Source: Desulfobacteraceae bacterium UBA2230 (lineage in GTDB: Bacteria > Desulfobacterota > Desulfobacteria > Desulfobacterales > Desulfosarcinaceae). Taken from it: a DNA stretch of 19,288 bases. Below the pieces are notes generated by a model. The model made no database searches. It was not told the origin of the DNA and worked only from the letters and a program-made list of their open reading frames with translations. The position numbers and the translations under genes were made by a program. The stretch spans positions 1 through 19,288 of the forward strand of contig DDYQ01000210.1 of the NCBI GenBank assembly GCA_002348005.1, given 5' to 3'. Below, in pieces: positions 8,047 to 15,500 of the stretch (position 1 is the stretch's first letter; each line of letters opens with the position of its first letter).

Positions 8047-8478
8047 ATGCAAAGCTTACTCATCATAGACGATAATGTCATCTTCCGCAAAACAGTGGCC
8101 GGGATCCTTTCAGCCCGTTTTCCGGGATTGAGGATCATTCAGGCGAAAACACCTGCCGGGGCCTTGTGTATGTGCAGACGGCGACAGCTTTCGCTGGTCC
8201 TGATGGACATCAACTTGAGTCAAATAAACGGTCTGTCATTGCTCAAGGAGATCCGTCAACGCAGACCTGAGGTCCGTATTGTCGTAGTGACTGATAAAGA
8301 CACGATGGAATATCAGAATGCGGCTTACGAAAACGGCGCAGATTATTTTTTCTCCAAATCGGCGCACCATGGCCGTTCGATTATCCGCGCGGTGTGCAAC
8401 CACCTGGCGGTTGCGTGCGAGTATTCCGCTGTGGAATCTGCCGCCGCCCAAACGTCCAAGTTTCAGGGGGTACAATAA
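8047..8478 (+). CDS. Solo response-regulator receiver protein (CheY-like)
   Basis: A single receiver domain of 143 residues with no output domain. Conserved phosphorylation machinery is present: acidic pair D8/D9 (IIDDN), phospho-acceptor D54 (LVLMDINL), switch Thr82 (VVVTD) and Lys104 (FFSKS). The usual Pro after the acceptor (MPxMDG) is replaced by LSQINGL. A short Ala/Ser-rich tail after about residue 125 looks disordered. It is likely a phosphotransfer or protein-protein switch partner of a histidine kinase encoded elsewhere; no kinase is in the window. The frame could start at GTG 8026, but the proposed promoter favours ATG 8047. A 37-codon ORF follows immediately and a terminator closes the unit. 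Confidence 0.88.
   Translation: MQSLLIIDDNVIFRKTVAGILSARFPGLRIIQAKTPAGALCMCRRRQLSLVLMDINLSQINGLSLLKEIRQRRPEVRIVVVTDKDTMEYQNAAYENGADYFFSKSAHHGRSIIRAVCNHLAVACEYSAVESAAAQTSKFQGVQ
8465..8470 (+). promoter_or_regulatory. Shine-Dalgarno for the 37-codon ORF
   Basis: AGGGGG lies inside the last codons of the receiver gene, 8 bases before the ATG at 8479. It is the main argument that the short downstream frame is translated, probably by coupling to the receiver. Confidence 0.45.
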
Positions 8479-8592
8479 ATGAACCACTTATCTATAGTCA
8501 TCAGGTTGATTCTCGAATTAACCCGCAAGGTCCCGGTCCTCGTTCCGGTACACGACCGCGTGCGTCACGAAGGGGTCCTGCGAAAAGGTTAA
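8479..8592 (+). CDS. Small ORF (37 aa) coupled to receiver gene
   Basis: The receiver stop TAA is directly followed by ATG, opening a 37-codon frame that ends at TAA 8590-8592, 19 bases before the terminator stem. The predicted peptide begins MNHLSIVIRLILELTRKV and continues with a V/P-rich, then basic, segment (VPVLVPVHDRVRHEGVL). It could be a small amphipathic or membrane-associated peptide. A good Shine-Dalgarno lies 8 bases upstream, and stop/start abutment suggests translational coupling. No homologue is recognised, and the stretch could instead be an untranslated trailer. It is worth keeping because it fills the space between receiver and terminator. Confidence 0.4.
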   Translation: MNHLSIVIRLILELTRKVPVLVPVHDRVRHEGVLRKG

Positions 8593-8611
8593 GATACGCC
8601 GAGATGAGAAG

Positions 8612-8640
8612 TCCACGCCCTTTTGGCGTGGATTTTTTTT
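8612..8640 (+). terminator. Rho-independent terminator
   Basis: An 8-bp perfect stem, TCCACGCC (8612-8619) with GGCGTGGA (8625-8632), has a 5-base loop and is followed by eight T (8633-8640). It ends the + strand receiver/small-ORF transcript. On the opposite strand no T-run follows, so it is not a good terminator for usp. Confidence 0.92.
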
Positions 8641-8687
8641 ACCCAATCAAGCGTGCCATCAGGACAGGTTCCCCTAATGTTACGGCT

Positions 8688-9170
8688 TCAATGTTCGGCT
8701 GATGCCGTCCTTACGGCCAGTACATGGCAATGGGCTTTTCGCATCACCCGTTCGGTTACCGAGCCAAAAAGAAAACGGTCGATGCCCGAATGGCCGTGGG
8801 TGGCGATGACGATTAGATCGCTGGATTCCTTCTCCGCCAGTTGGATGATCTCATCTGCCGGACGGCCTTGGAGTATATGTTGAGCAGGATGGATGTGGGG
8901 CGGAACCACCGATTGGACCAGGTCGTTCATGGCTTTACTGGCGCCTACTTCCATTTGCTGCAGCATCTCGGGGTACTGAGTGCCGGCGACCTGGGGCAAA
9001 TGAGCCCCGGTCAGGGAGTAGGTGCCGACAATCATCGGGATCGGTGCGATTACATGCACCAGGATCAATTCGGCCGAAAATTTTTCCACCATTTCGATGC
9101 CGGCCAATAAGCCCATCCGGGCAGGTTCACTAAAATCAGTGGGGCACATTATTTTTTTGATCTGAAACAT
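8688..9170 (-). CDS. Universal stress protein (UspA family)
   Basis: A 160-residue single Usp domain with the typical start (KKIMCPTDFSEPA, strand 1 with the nucleotide-contacting Asp) and end (HVLAVR). The ATP-loop region reads ATHGHSGIDRFLFGSVTERV, which corresponds to G-2x-G-9x-G(S/T) with the first Gly replaced by Ala, a common variant. It is therefore probably of the ATP-binding type, acting as a dimer in the cytoplasm. GGAGGAG lies just before the ATG. It is 32 bases downstream of the M50 protease gene on the same strand, so the two are likely co-transcribed. No terminator is evident after it on this strand. Confidence 0.93.
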   Translation of the reverse strand: MFQIKKIMCPTDFSEPARMGLLAGIEMVEKFSAELILVHVIAPIPMIVGTYSLTGAHLPQVAGTQYPEMLQQMEVGASKAMNDLVQSVVPPHIHPAQHILQGRPADEIIQLAEKESSDLIVIATHGHSGIDRFLFGSVTERVMRKAHCHVLAVRTASAEH

Positions 9171-9202
9171 CTTTCTCCTCCTCTGAAAAAGGTTTCAAAC
9201 CT

Positions 9203-10327
9203 TCAAGCTTCTTCCAATTCGATTTTCATGGATAGAAATTCGAGCATGTCCTTTAAAGTCACCACCCCGAGGAGTCGATTATCCCGCACGACCATCAGGC
9301 GGCTCGTATTATTACGGCGCATGGTGGCCAAAGCCTCGACGGCATCGGTCTTGGGTTCAATGGTATTCTCGGGTGAACACGCAGTGGCGATTTCCGCCAC
9401 GGTTCTCTCCGTCCATTCTTCCCGGGGAACTTCCTTCACCTGCCCGGTTGTCACGCATCCGATCAGCCGGTCGCCTTCGACCACAGGATAAAGTTTGAAA
9501 TTCTGCTTGAGAAAATACTCGTTGACCAGTTGACCGATATTCATCTGAGGAGCGACCGTTACTGGATTGGGCTTCATGAAACGATCCAGTGGTTCGCCCT
9601 CCAGCGCCCGGCGGGTCACCAATTGCTGGTAAGACGCCCGGGCGGCCGCCTGGATAAACAACCCGATCAGCAGCAGCCACATGCCGTTGATCAAAGCGCC
9701 CGCCAATATCCGCATGGCGCCGAAGGCGATCAACAGGATACCAAAGGCGATACCAATGCGGGAGGCAATTCGGGTCGCCCACCGTAGATTGCCCTTCCAC
9801 CCCCACAGTGCAGCTCTCAGGATCCGCCCGCCGTCCATCGGGTACGCCGGAATCAGGTTAAAGAGCGCCAGCAACAGGTTGATCATGCCCAAATATTGAA
9901 AGACGGCTGCGCTGGGGATCGACCGCGTGCCCACCATGACCGCCAAGACGTAAAAAAGAGCCGCCATCACAGCGCTTGAAATCGGCCCTACCACTGCGAT
10001 CCAGAATTCATCCTGCGCCCGCGACGGTTCATCATGCATCTCGGCCATTCCCCCGAAGATGAAAAGGGTAATGCCCTTTATCTGCACTCCCCGGCTGCGG
10101 GCCACGATCGAATGAAAGAATTCATGGACGATGATCGAGACGAACAATCCCACGGTGCCGATCATACCCATGATCCAGTAGGTGCCAGATGAAAGACTAC
10201 TAAAGTAAAATGGGAAATAACCGGTCGATAACGTCCAGGCCACCAGCACCGCCAGCAGAATCCAGCTAGGATCGACGCCGACTCGGAACCCGAAGGCTCG
10301 AAAAAGCTTTATACTTCTTGCACTCAT
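9203..10327 (-). CDS. M50 (site-2-type) membrane metalloprotease with CBS pair
   Basis: A polytopic intramembrane zinc protease of the SpoIVFB/Rip-like M50 branch, 374 residues. The zinc motif HEFFH is at residues 68-72 (H68, E69, H72) within a transmembrane helix. The third ligand is in NLIPAYPMDGGRIL (D165). About six hydrophobic segments fill residues 18-228. The C-terminal cytosolic part holds two CBS motifs (about 248-300 and 308-366), which in related proteins sense nucleotides. The ATG is preceded by AAGGG. Substrate unknown: this class cuts membrane-tethered transcription factors or anti-sigma factors, and no such partner is in the window. Neighbours are usp downstream and the unknown 103-aa gene upstream, with HtrA further up in the same run. 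Confidence 0.92.
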   Translation of the reverse strand: MSARSIKLFRAFGFRVGVDPSWILLAVLVAWTLSTGYFPFYFSSLSSGTYWIMGMIGTVGLFVSIIVHEFFHSIVARSRGVQIKGITLFIFGGMAEMHDEPSRAQDEFWIAVVGPISSAVMAALFYVLAVMVGTRSIPSAAVFQYLGMINLLLALFNLIPAYPMDGGRILRAALWGWKGNLRWATRIASRIGIAFGILLIAFGAMRILAGALINGMWLLLIGLFIQAAARASYQQLVTRRALEGEPLDRFMKPNPVTVAPQMNIGQLVNEYFLKQNFKLYPVVEGDRLIGCVTTGQVKEVPREEWTERTVAEIATACSPENTIEPKTDAVEALATMRRNNTSRLMVVRDNRLLGVVTLKDMLEFLSMKIELEEA

Positions 10328-10365
10328 GCCTATTACCCTTCTTGAAGGCCCATCGGCCTCTTTAA

Positions 10366-10394
10366 AGGATATTCAGTCTTATGTACGATGTGAA
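10366..10394 (-). promoter_or_regulatory. Candidate sigma70 promoter for the M50-usp pair
   Basis: On the minus strand TTCACA (10394-10389) and TATCCT (10371-10366) are 17 bases apart and match the consensus at 5/6 and 4/6. Transcription would start near 10359, at the edge of a small hairpin (AGGCC-N4-GGCCT, 10346-10359), about 30 bases before the protease ATG. Confidence 0.4.
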
Positions 10395-10442
10395 TAACGC
10401 GGATCCCGTATACTCGATTCGATCGGCGGGAAAATTCAGATC

Positions 10443-10754
10443 TCAGCGGCATTCGGCGAGGCAGTCCGTTTCGTGCCGACTTTCAGCGGATTGTAGATCC
10501 ATGGCCACCATGTAGTCAAACAGCGCCGCCTCCACTTTCTCCCAGCCCGAAAGCCCTACCACCGGCGTGGATTTGGATTCAGGAAAATGATAGGTATCAC
10601 ACCATGAGTTCAGCTCCGGATCTCCAGCGATCATCGTCTGCCATACCCTTGTGCCATCCTCGGCGCCGGTCAGCGCTTTGATGGCATCGATAACCGCTAT
10701 TTTACCTTCCGGCGTGAACCGGATCTCATCCTGATCCAAGGTCAAATTAACCAT
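10443..10754 (-). CDS. Unrecognised 103-aa cytoplasmic protein
   Basis: No firm family assignment. The ATG at 10754 is chosen because GGGGAGG lies 8 bases upstream; the frame runs on to 11033, but that part overlaps the PilZ gene and has no gene-like character. The product is soluble: an N-terminal strand pair (DEIRFTPEGKIAVIDAIKAL), a Trp- and Glu-containing middle, then TPVVGLSGWEKVEAALFDYM. The order 'VIDAI-x-x-LTG ... VW ... PEL ... TPVV ... GW' faintly recalls small DNA-binding antirepressor (Bro/KilA-like) modules, which is only an impression. It sits 43 bases after the PilZ gene on the same strand. Confidence 0.72.
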   Translation of the reverse strand: MVNLTLDQDEIRFTPEGKIAVIDAIKALTGAEDGTRVWQTMIAGDPELNSWCDTYHFPESKSTPVVGLSGWEKVEAALFDYMVAMDLQSAESRHETDCLAECR

Positions 10755-10797
10755 TTTCCTTCCTCCCCTTCGGCATCGCTGAACAGATTCGGCCCGG

Positions 10798-11151
10798 TTA
10801 GTAGTAACTGACCCCCACCCGAAATGCTCCTTTTCTTTCGTTTTCTGTCTTCTCGCACCACTTAACTTCCGCCAGAGTTGTGGTTCGAAAAAGCGCCGCC
10901 TTATTCTCGTCCATACCGGTGATCTGTTCCGCTCGGATAAAAAGAACGGTACCGGGATGGAGTGGCTGACTGAATTCAAAACAAGCTCCCTGGTGACTGT
11001 GATTACGGGTGCTGGTGTGAAATTCCACGACACTTCTTCTTGAGTTGAAGGGAGAAAAGATAATTTTCATGTTGGCATCGATGCGTGAGCCTTCCCGTCG
11101 ATCTTTCAGCTTTAATACACTTTCCTCTCTGTGATTTGATGATGATAGCAT
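10798..11151 (-). CDS. PilZ-domain protein, probable c-di-GMP receptor
   Basis: A 117-residue single-domain protein. Both PilZ signature motifs are visible: RxxxR as R19-EGS-R23, and the N/DxSxxG motif as N50-H-S52-HQ-G55. The beta-barrel strands ACFEF, GTVLFI, LAEVKWCEK and FRVGVSYY follow in order. It is therefore likely to bind cyclic di-GMP in the cytoplasm and act on a partner protein. The start is supported by AAAGGAG 6 bases before the ATG. It is 50 bases downstream of the HtrA protease gene and 43 bases upstream of the unknown 103-aa gene, all on the same strand. No diguanylate cyclase or phosphodiesterase is in the window. Confidence 0.9.
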   Translation of the reverse strand: MLSSSNHREESVLKLKDRREGSRIDANMKIIFSPFNSRRSVVEFHTSTRNHSHQGACFEFSQPLHPGTVLFIRAEQITGMDENKAALFRTTTLAEVKWCEKTENERKGAFRVGVSYY

Positions 11152-11201
11152 TAATGCTCCTTTCGGTTAGTGGGAAAAGGAGATGATCCGTCTGAATGGG
11201 C

Positions 11202-12668
11202 TCAACCCTGCAGGACCGTATAAAACGTGTGCTCACCCCGTTTGACGAGCAAAAGAACTCCTTCCTGCTCCTCCTTGGGAATGCTTTTCAGTCTGCGTTT
11301 CATTTCATCGACTGACTTGATTTCACCGCGATTGACTTCTTTTATCAGGTCCCCCTGCTCAAGCCCGGCCCGTTCGGCTTTGCTCATCGGCTCTACCCCG
11401 GATACCAGCACCCCCTTTTCATTCGCGTTCAATCCCAGACGGGCTGCAAGTTCGGGAGTAAGCGTTTGAATCGCAAGCCCAAGCTGTTCGCGGGCCACTT
11501 TCTCTTCGGGAGGGGGCGGACCGCTGGGGACGGACGCGGTCTCTTCCCGCGGCATGGTGCCGGTTTTCACCTGGACCTGATTGGTCTTCCCGTTGCGGAC
11601 AATGGCAACCTGAAGATTCGAGTGCGGTTTCGTATTTGCGATCAGGCGCGATAATTCCGGCACGTCCTTGACCGGTTCACCGTTGACCGATTCAATCACG
11701 TCACCGCGCTTGATGCCGCCTGTATCGGCAGGGCCGCCGGGCACAAGGTCCGCAATCAGAACCCCCTTGGATTCTTCCAGCCCGAAGGAACGCGCCAGTT
11801 CCGGTGTAATTTCCTGGATCATCACCCCGATCCAGCCACGGGTGATCTCGCCGGATTTCAGTTGCGGCAGCAATTCGCGGACCAGGTTGATGGGTATGGC
11901 GAAACTGATTCCCTGGCCGGTTGCCACAATCGCCGTGTTGACCCCGACCACCTCACCATCCGCATTGAAAAGCGGCCCGCCGCTGTTACCCGGATTGATG
12001 GCGGCATCGGTCTGCAGGAAATCATCGTAAGGGCCGGCTCCGATCACCCGACCCTTGGCACTGATAATTCCGGTCGTCACGGTTTGCACCAGACCAAAAG
12101 GATTGCCGGCGGCCATTACGCCGTCACCCACGCGCAATTTTTCGGAGTCACCCAGCCTGGCCGGTTCCGGAAAATCCTGATCCGGTTTGACTTGGATCAA
12201 CGCCAGATCGGTTTTGGTGTCATGGCCCACCACTTTGGCATCGTACTCTTTCAAGTTCTGGAGCTTAATCTTTATCTGGTTCGCTGTGGCAACGACATGG
12301 TAGTTGGTGAGAATCAATCCGTTCCGGTCAATGATGAAACCAGTGCCCAACGCACTGACCGGTCCTCTTCTTCCCGGTTGATCTTCGAAGAATTTTTCAA
12401 AAAACTCTTCCATAGGCCCGGGAGGCCCGCCCTCCGGCCCCGGGGGGCCGATCTGTGCCGAGGGATCGATTTCGACCACTTTGGTAGCGAAAATGGCGAC
12501 CACCGGTTCCTTGATGCGGTCCACCAAATCAGCATACGACGGCAACGGATCTGCTGCGAGGAGGTCCGCCACCGGTCCGAAACCCAGCAACTGGATCGCC
12601 AGAACCAGAACGAGCGCCCGACCGGTATTTAGTTTTCCCGTCTTTATCGTCTTTAACATGTACCGCAT
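11202..12668 (-). CDS. degP: HtrA/DegP-family periplasmic serine protease
   Basis: Periplasmic quality-control protease of the Do family, 488 residues from the ATG at 12668. That start is chosen over the 19-codon-longer frame because AAGGAGGT (12673-12680) lies 4 bases upstream. An N-terminal signal sequence (hydrophobic about 17-37, possible cleavage at LLAA-DP) precedes the protease domain with triad H124 (TNYHVV), D154 (TDLALI) and S229 (GNSGGP). Two PDZ domains follow (about 278-370 and 395-485), separated by a Pro/Glu-rich linker. A Gly/Pro-rich LA-loop-like insert (about 70-100) precedes the active-site His. Two PDZ domains fit DegP/DegQ rather than DegS; the choice between degP and degQ cannot be settled here. 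It heads a minus-strand run of stress genes. Confidence 0.95.
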   Translation of the reverse strand: MRYMLKTIKTGKLNTGRALVLVLAIQLLGFGPVADLLAADPLPSYADLVDRIKEPVVAIFATKVVEIDPSAQIGPPGPEGGPPGPMEEFFEKFFEDQPGRRGPVSALGTGFIIDRNGLILTNYHVVATANQIKIKLQNLKEYDAKVVGHDTKTDLALIQVKPDQDFPEPARLGDSEKLRVGDGVMAAGNPFGLVQTVTTGIISAKGRVIGAGPYDDFLQTDAAINPGNSGGPLFNADGEVVGVNTAIVATGQGISFAIPINLVRELLPQLKSGEITRGWIGVMIQEITPELARSFGLEESKGVLIADLVPGGPADTGGIKRGDVIESVNGEPVKDVPELSRLIANTKPHSNLQVAIVRNGKTNQVQVKTGTMPREETASVPSGPPPPEEKVAREQLGLAIQTLTPELAARLGLNANEKGVLVSGVEPMSKAERAGLEQGDLIKEVNRGEIKSVDEMKRRLKSIPKEEQEGVLLLVKRGEHTFYTVLQG

Positions 12669-12931
12669 TCGGACCTCCTTCGGAAAACCCGATTCGCCGC
12701 TTGCCTTTTCTTCGCTCAATATCATGCAGAATTGTTAAATTAATATTCACTTTATCCTGTATTCGACAGTCAACCTTGAAGTACACGTGGAGAGATTTAT
12801 GAAACTTCAGGAGCCCAGTCGTTGTCCTCAGACCAATATGGGGTCCACACCCTATTGATAAGACGACGATCATTTCCAACGTTGCAATGCGCACGCGCGT
12901 GCCGATCGAAAGACAGCCTGAGGAGAACAGC
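12669..12931. other. Divergent intergenic region, htrA/DksA-BON gene
   Basis: The 263 bases between two divergent genes should hold both promoters. On the + strand TTGAAG (12776-12781) and TATGAA (12798-12803), 16 bases apart, are a weak match (4/6 each). On the minus strand a TTGACT lies about 100 bases before the protease start but lacks a well-spaced -10. I see no sigma-E-type site I would defend. Confidence 0.3.
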
Positions 12932-13585
12932 ATGATCAGTGAACGATATGTGATCGAACTGCGTGAAAAGCTCCTGCAGCGTCGGGAGGAAATCACGCGA
13001 TTACGGGATTCGATCCGCTCATCATGGGGCGAACTGCAGGAACCTGAGCAAGAACTCGAGGAAAGTGCCAGCAAAAGGACGATGGCCGGCGGGCTCGAGC
13101 AAATCGATTACCGCACCATCGAAGAACTGCGCAACATCGACACGGCACTCGAAAGGATGGATCGCGGCGAATACGGTAGATGTGAGACGTGCGGCCGGCC
13201 GATCGGCCGGGAGCGATTGAGCATTATTCCCTGGGTCCTGCGGTGTGTCGACTGCGCCGAGTTGGGGGAACGGCTTGCCGAAAAAGCACCGGAAGCGGGC
13301 GAAGAAGAAACCGACCGAATGCCCTTGCCGGCGAACGATGCTGAATGGGTCGAAAGGATATGGGATGCACTCGATTCAGAAGACTCACTGCAGACCGAAG
13401 GCCTGGAAATAGCCTGCACCGATGGTGTCGTCCAGATAGGCGGCTTCGTACCCGATCGCCGTCACCATCAACTCATCCTGGAAATCCTGGAAGAAAGTCT
13501 GGGGATATCCGATATCCTCGACAACATCGAAGTCGAGACCGATCGCTGGGATGCGGAGGGGGATGATGAAGCCCAACCGCATTGA
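12932..13585 (+). CDS. DksA/TraR-like C4 zinc-finger protein with C-terminal BON domain
   Basis: A 217-residue fusion. Residues 1-82 form a charged helical hairpin like the DksA coiled coil. A C4 zinc finger follows (C84-ETC87 and C105-VDC108, with the typical PWVLRC lead-in). After an acidic linker, residues about 138-203 match a BON domain: WVERIWDAL, then DGVVQIGGFVPD and ILDNIEVE. The DksA part predicts binding in the RNA polymerase secondary channel. BON domains are usually found in periplasmic or membrane proteins, so the pairing is odd; no signal peptide is visible. The ATG at 12932 is preferred over the longer frame from GTG/ATG codons upstream because GAGGAG precedes it with 6-7 base spacing. 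It converges with the CBM48 gene (27-base gap). Confidence 0.85.
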   Translation: MISERYVIELREKLLQRREEITRLRDSIRSSWGELQEPEQELEESASKRTMAGGLEQIDYRTIEELRNIDTALERMDRGEYGRCETCGRPIGRERLSIIPWVLRCVDCAELGERLAEKAPEAGEEETDRMPLPANDAEWVERIWDALDSEDSLQTEGLEIACTDGVVQIGGFVPDRRHHQLILEILEESLGISDILDNIEVETDRWDAEGDDEAQPH

Positions 13586-13612
13586 GCACCCAAAACCGCA
13601 AGACAGCAACTT

Positions 13613-14014
13613 TCAAACAATAACCACCGAGTTTTGGCTGTCCCCGAAGGGCGTGGGCACATATTTGTCCGCGTGCCAGTCGTTCTCCCAGGTGTGACCG
13701 TCGATCAGAAAACGGTACTGGTATTCCCGGCCGGGTTCAAGATCGACCGTTATGTTGAAGGCGCCGTTTCTAAGCCTCCGCATGGGATGCATCTGCTGGT
13801 TCCAATCATTGAAATCACCTACCAGGCTGACGCGTTGAGCCCCATTCGCGGCCTGTGGGGGCAAGTGGAAGCAGACCTTACACACCTTGCGTGTCCTGAG
13901 ATATATTTTTTTGATGTGCGGTTCACTGCGCATCGGACTTCGTCCTCCATTACCGCTGGTCGCTGCACGGGGACTGATCTTGACCTTGACCCTCGCGTCA
14001 TTCGATCGTTTCAT
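13613..14014 (-). CDS. Stand-alone glycogen-binding (CBM48/AMPK-beta-like) protein
   Basis: A 133-residue protein made of a basic, probably disordered N-terminal tail (residues 1-40, many Arg/Lys) and one CBM48/early-set domain (about 43-133). Carbohydrate-binding hallmarks are GDFNDW (66-71), the strand YQYRFLIDG (98-106) and Trp109/Trp113 (TWENDW). No catalytic domain is attached, so it most likely binds alpha-glucan and tethers or regulates other proteins. GGAGG lies 5 bases before the ATG at 14014. The same frame is open further upstream to 14071, but without ribosome-binding support. It follows the MalQ-like gene by 141 bases on the same strand, consistent with a glycogen-related role. 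Confidence 0.88.
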   Translation of the reverse strand: MKRSNDARVKVKISPRAATSGNGGRSPMRSEPHIKKIYLRTRKVCKVCFHLPPQAANGAQRVSLVGDFNDWNQQMHPMRRLRNGAFNITVDLEPGREYQYRFLIDGHTWENDWHADKYVPTPFGDSQNSVVIV

Positions 14015-14155
14015 TTGACCTCCTGAATTGATGAATGGCGTCTGAACGGCGATTGGCGAGGAGGCTATCACCGCAGCGGCAGTCGGCTATAAGGTTGATC
14101 CCGTATTTTCTACCCGAAAGCACCCCATTCGTGACTTAGGGGACCGGGTACGCCA

Positions 14156-15481
14156 TCATAGTTGTTCGGGGCAAGCACGGCCGCTGACCGCCGTCAATTC
14201 CTTCAGGCGGTCGGCCAGATCATTGCTCAAGGCGCCTGGCAGAAGCCGCCAGCGCCAGTTGCCGTGCCGCCGCGCGGGCTGGTTCATCCGAGCGGATTCG
14301 TCCAGTCCGAGCAGGTCCTGTACCGGCGTGATGACCGTGTCTGCCGCCGACTGCATTAAAAGCCGGATCAGTTCCCAGGAGAGCAACTCCGGCTCAACAT
14401 CACGTCCCAAATAGATCCGCAGACGCTTCTTCTCCTGCGGACCGGACTCTTTGCGGTACCATCCAAGCACTGTGTTGTTGTCGTGGGTTCCGGTGTAGGC
14501 GACACAATGGCGAACGTAGTTGTGCGGAAGAAAGCTCCCTGCGGGGAAATCGTCTCCAAAAGCAAACAGCAGCACGCGCATGCCGGGCAGCCTGAAGCGA
14601 AGCATGATTTCCCTCACCGGGGCATCAATCGTCCCCAAATCCTCAGCGATCAATGCGAGCGGTCCGAAGCGACGCAGCATGCTCGCCAACAGTTCTTCGG
14701 CCGGAGCTTCCCGCCATTCGCCCTCGAGAGCGGTTCCATGGCCGGCCGGGACTTCCCAGAAGGCGACCAGCCCGCGAAAATGATCGATGCGCAAACCATC
14801 GAACAAAGACAGCAGGTGTGCGGTGCGATCCAGCCACCACTTGAATCCCTGCCTTCGCAAACCCTCCCAATCGTATACCGGATGCCCCCAGAGCTGTCCC
14901 GTGCTGCTGAAATAATCGGGCGGTACTCCCGAAACGGCTTTGGGTTTTCGGTGGGCATCGAGTTTGAAAACGTCGGGGTCGAGCCAGACCTCGGTGCTGT
15001 GAAACGGCACGTAGATGGGCATGTCACCGATAATCCGTACGCCGCTCTGGCCACAGTAGTCCCGCAGCATCCGCCACTGACCGTAGAAGAAAAACTGTTC
15101 CATACAGGTGGCTTCAATTTCGGTCTCAAAACGCTTCTCAGCCTCCTGCAGGGCCTTGGGTCGCCGTTCGCGCAGGGCCTTGGGCCAGTCGCACCATTGC
15201 TGTTTCGTAAAATGCCGGCTCAAAGCCGTAAATAGCGCATAGTCGCGCAACCAGGAATTGCGGGTGCAGAAGCGCTGGTAATCCTCGACATGGCCCCGGG
15301 ATGCAAGCTTTTCACAAGCGCGACGCAGCAAACGGATTTTGGCCCGGCGGACGGCACGGTAATCAATACGTTGAGGGGGGAAAGACAGCGGAAGATCGAT
15401 CTCCGAAGGTTGCAGCCAGCCATCCAGATCGAAGATGACCGCGTCGAAACGGGCGGTCGACAAAGGGCTGCATTCGGGCAT
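14156..15481 (-). CDS. malQ: Chimeric, N-terminally truncated 4-alpha-glucanotransferase (GH77)
   Basis: GH77 transfers alpha-1,4-glucan segments between maltodextrins. From residue 22 the 441-aa product reads as MalQ, with nucleophile D233 (GLRIDHFRG), acid/base E280 (LIAEDLG) and D334 (YTGTHDNNT), each about 60 positions earlier than in the roughly 500-aa family numbering. The usual first 80 residues, including the conserved SPYxxxSxFAxNP region and the first barrel strand, are missing. In their place residues 1-21 read MPECSPLSTARFDAVIFDLDG, the start typical of HAD beta-phosphoglucomutases (D18xD20). The join is at 15419-15424 (GATGGC on this strand). The start has AGGAG (15488-15492) 6 bases upstream and lies 19 bases after the ftsH stop. 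Probably a deletion fusion of two genes, likely inactive or altered; an assembly artefact is possible. Confidence 0.85.
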   Translation of the reverse strand: MPECSPLSTARFDAVIFDLDGWLQPSEIDLPLSFPPQRIDYRAVRRAKIRLLRRACEKLASRGHVEDYQRFCTRNSWLRDYALFTALSRHFTKQQWCDWPKALRERRPKALQEAEKRFETEIEATCMEQFFFYGQWRMLRDYCGQSGVRIIGDMPIYVPFHSTEVWLDPDVFKLDAHRKPKAVSGVPPDYFSSTGQLWGHPVYDWEGLRRQGFKWWLDRTAHLLSLFDGLRIDHFRGLVAFWEVPAGHGTALEGEWREAPAEELLASMLRRFGPLALIAEDLGTIDAPVREIMLRFRLPGMRVLLFAFGDDFPAGSFLPHNYVRHCVAYTGTHDNNTVLGWYRKESGPQEKKRLRIYLGRDVEPELLSWELIRLLMQSAADTVITPVQDLLGLDESARMNQPARRHGNWRWRLLPGALSNDLADRLKELTAVSGRACPEQL

Positions 15482-15500
15482 GGTTCTCTCCTGCCCTGTT

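Noticed and set aside
7923..8138. 71-codon minus-strand frame in the apgM/receiver gap
   Set aside because: Overlaps the receiver start and its proposed promoter, lacks a ribosome-binding site, and has no recognisable features.
11862..12632. 256-codon + strand open frame antisense to HtrA
   Set aside because: His/Gln-rich shadow of a gene with a complete catalytic triad and two PDZ domains.
14483..15235. 250-codon + strand open frame
   Set aside because: Antisense to the GH77 frame, where all catalytic residues are intact in the minus-strand reading.
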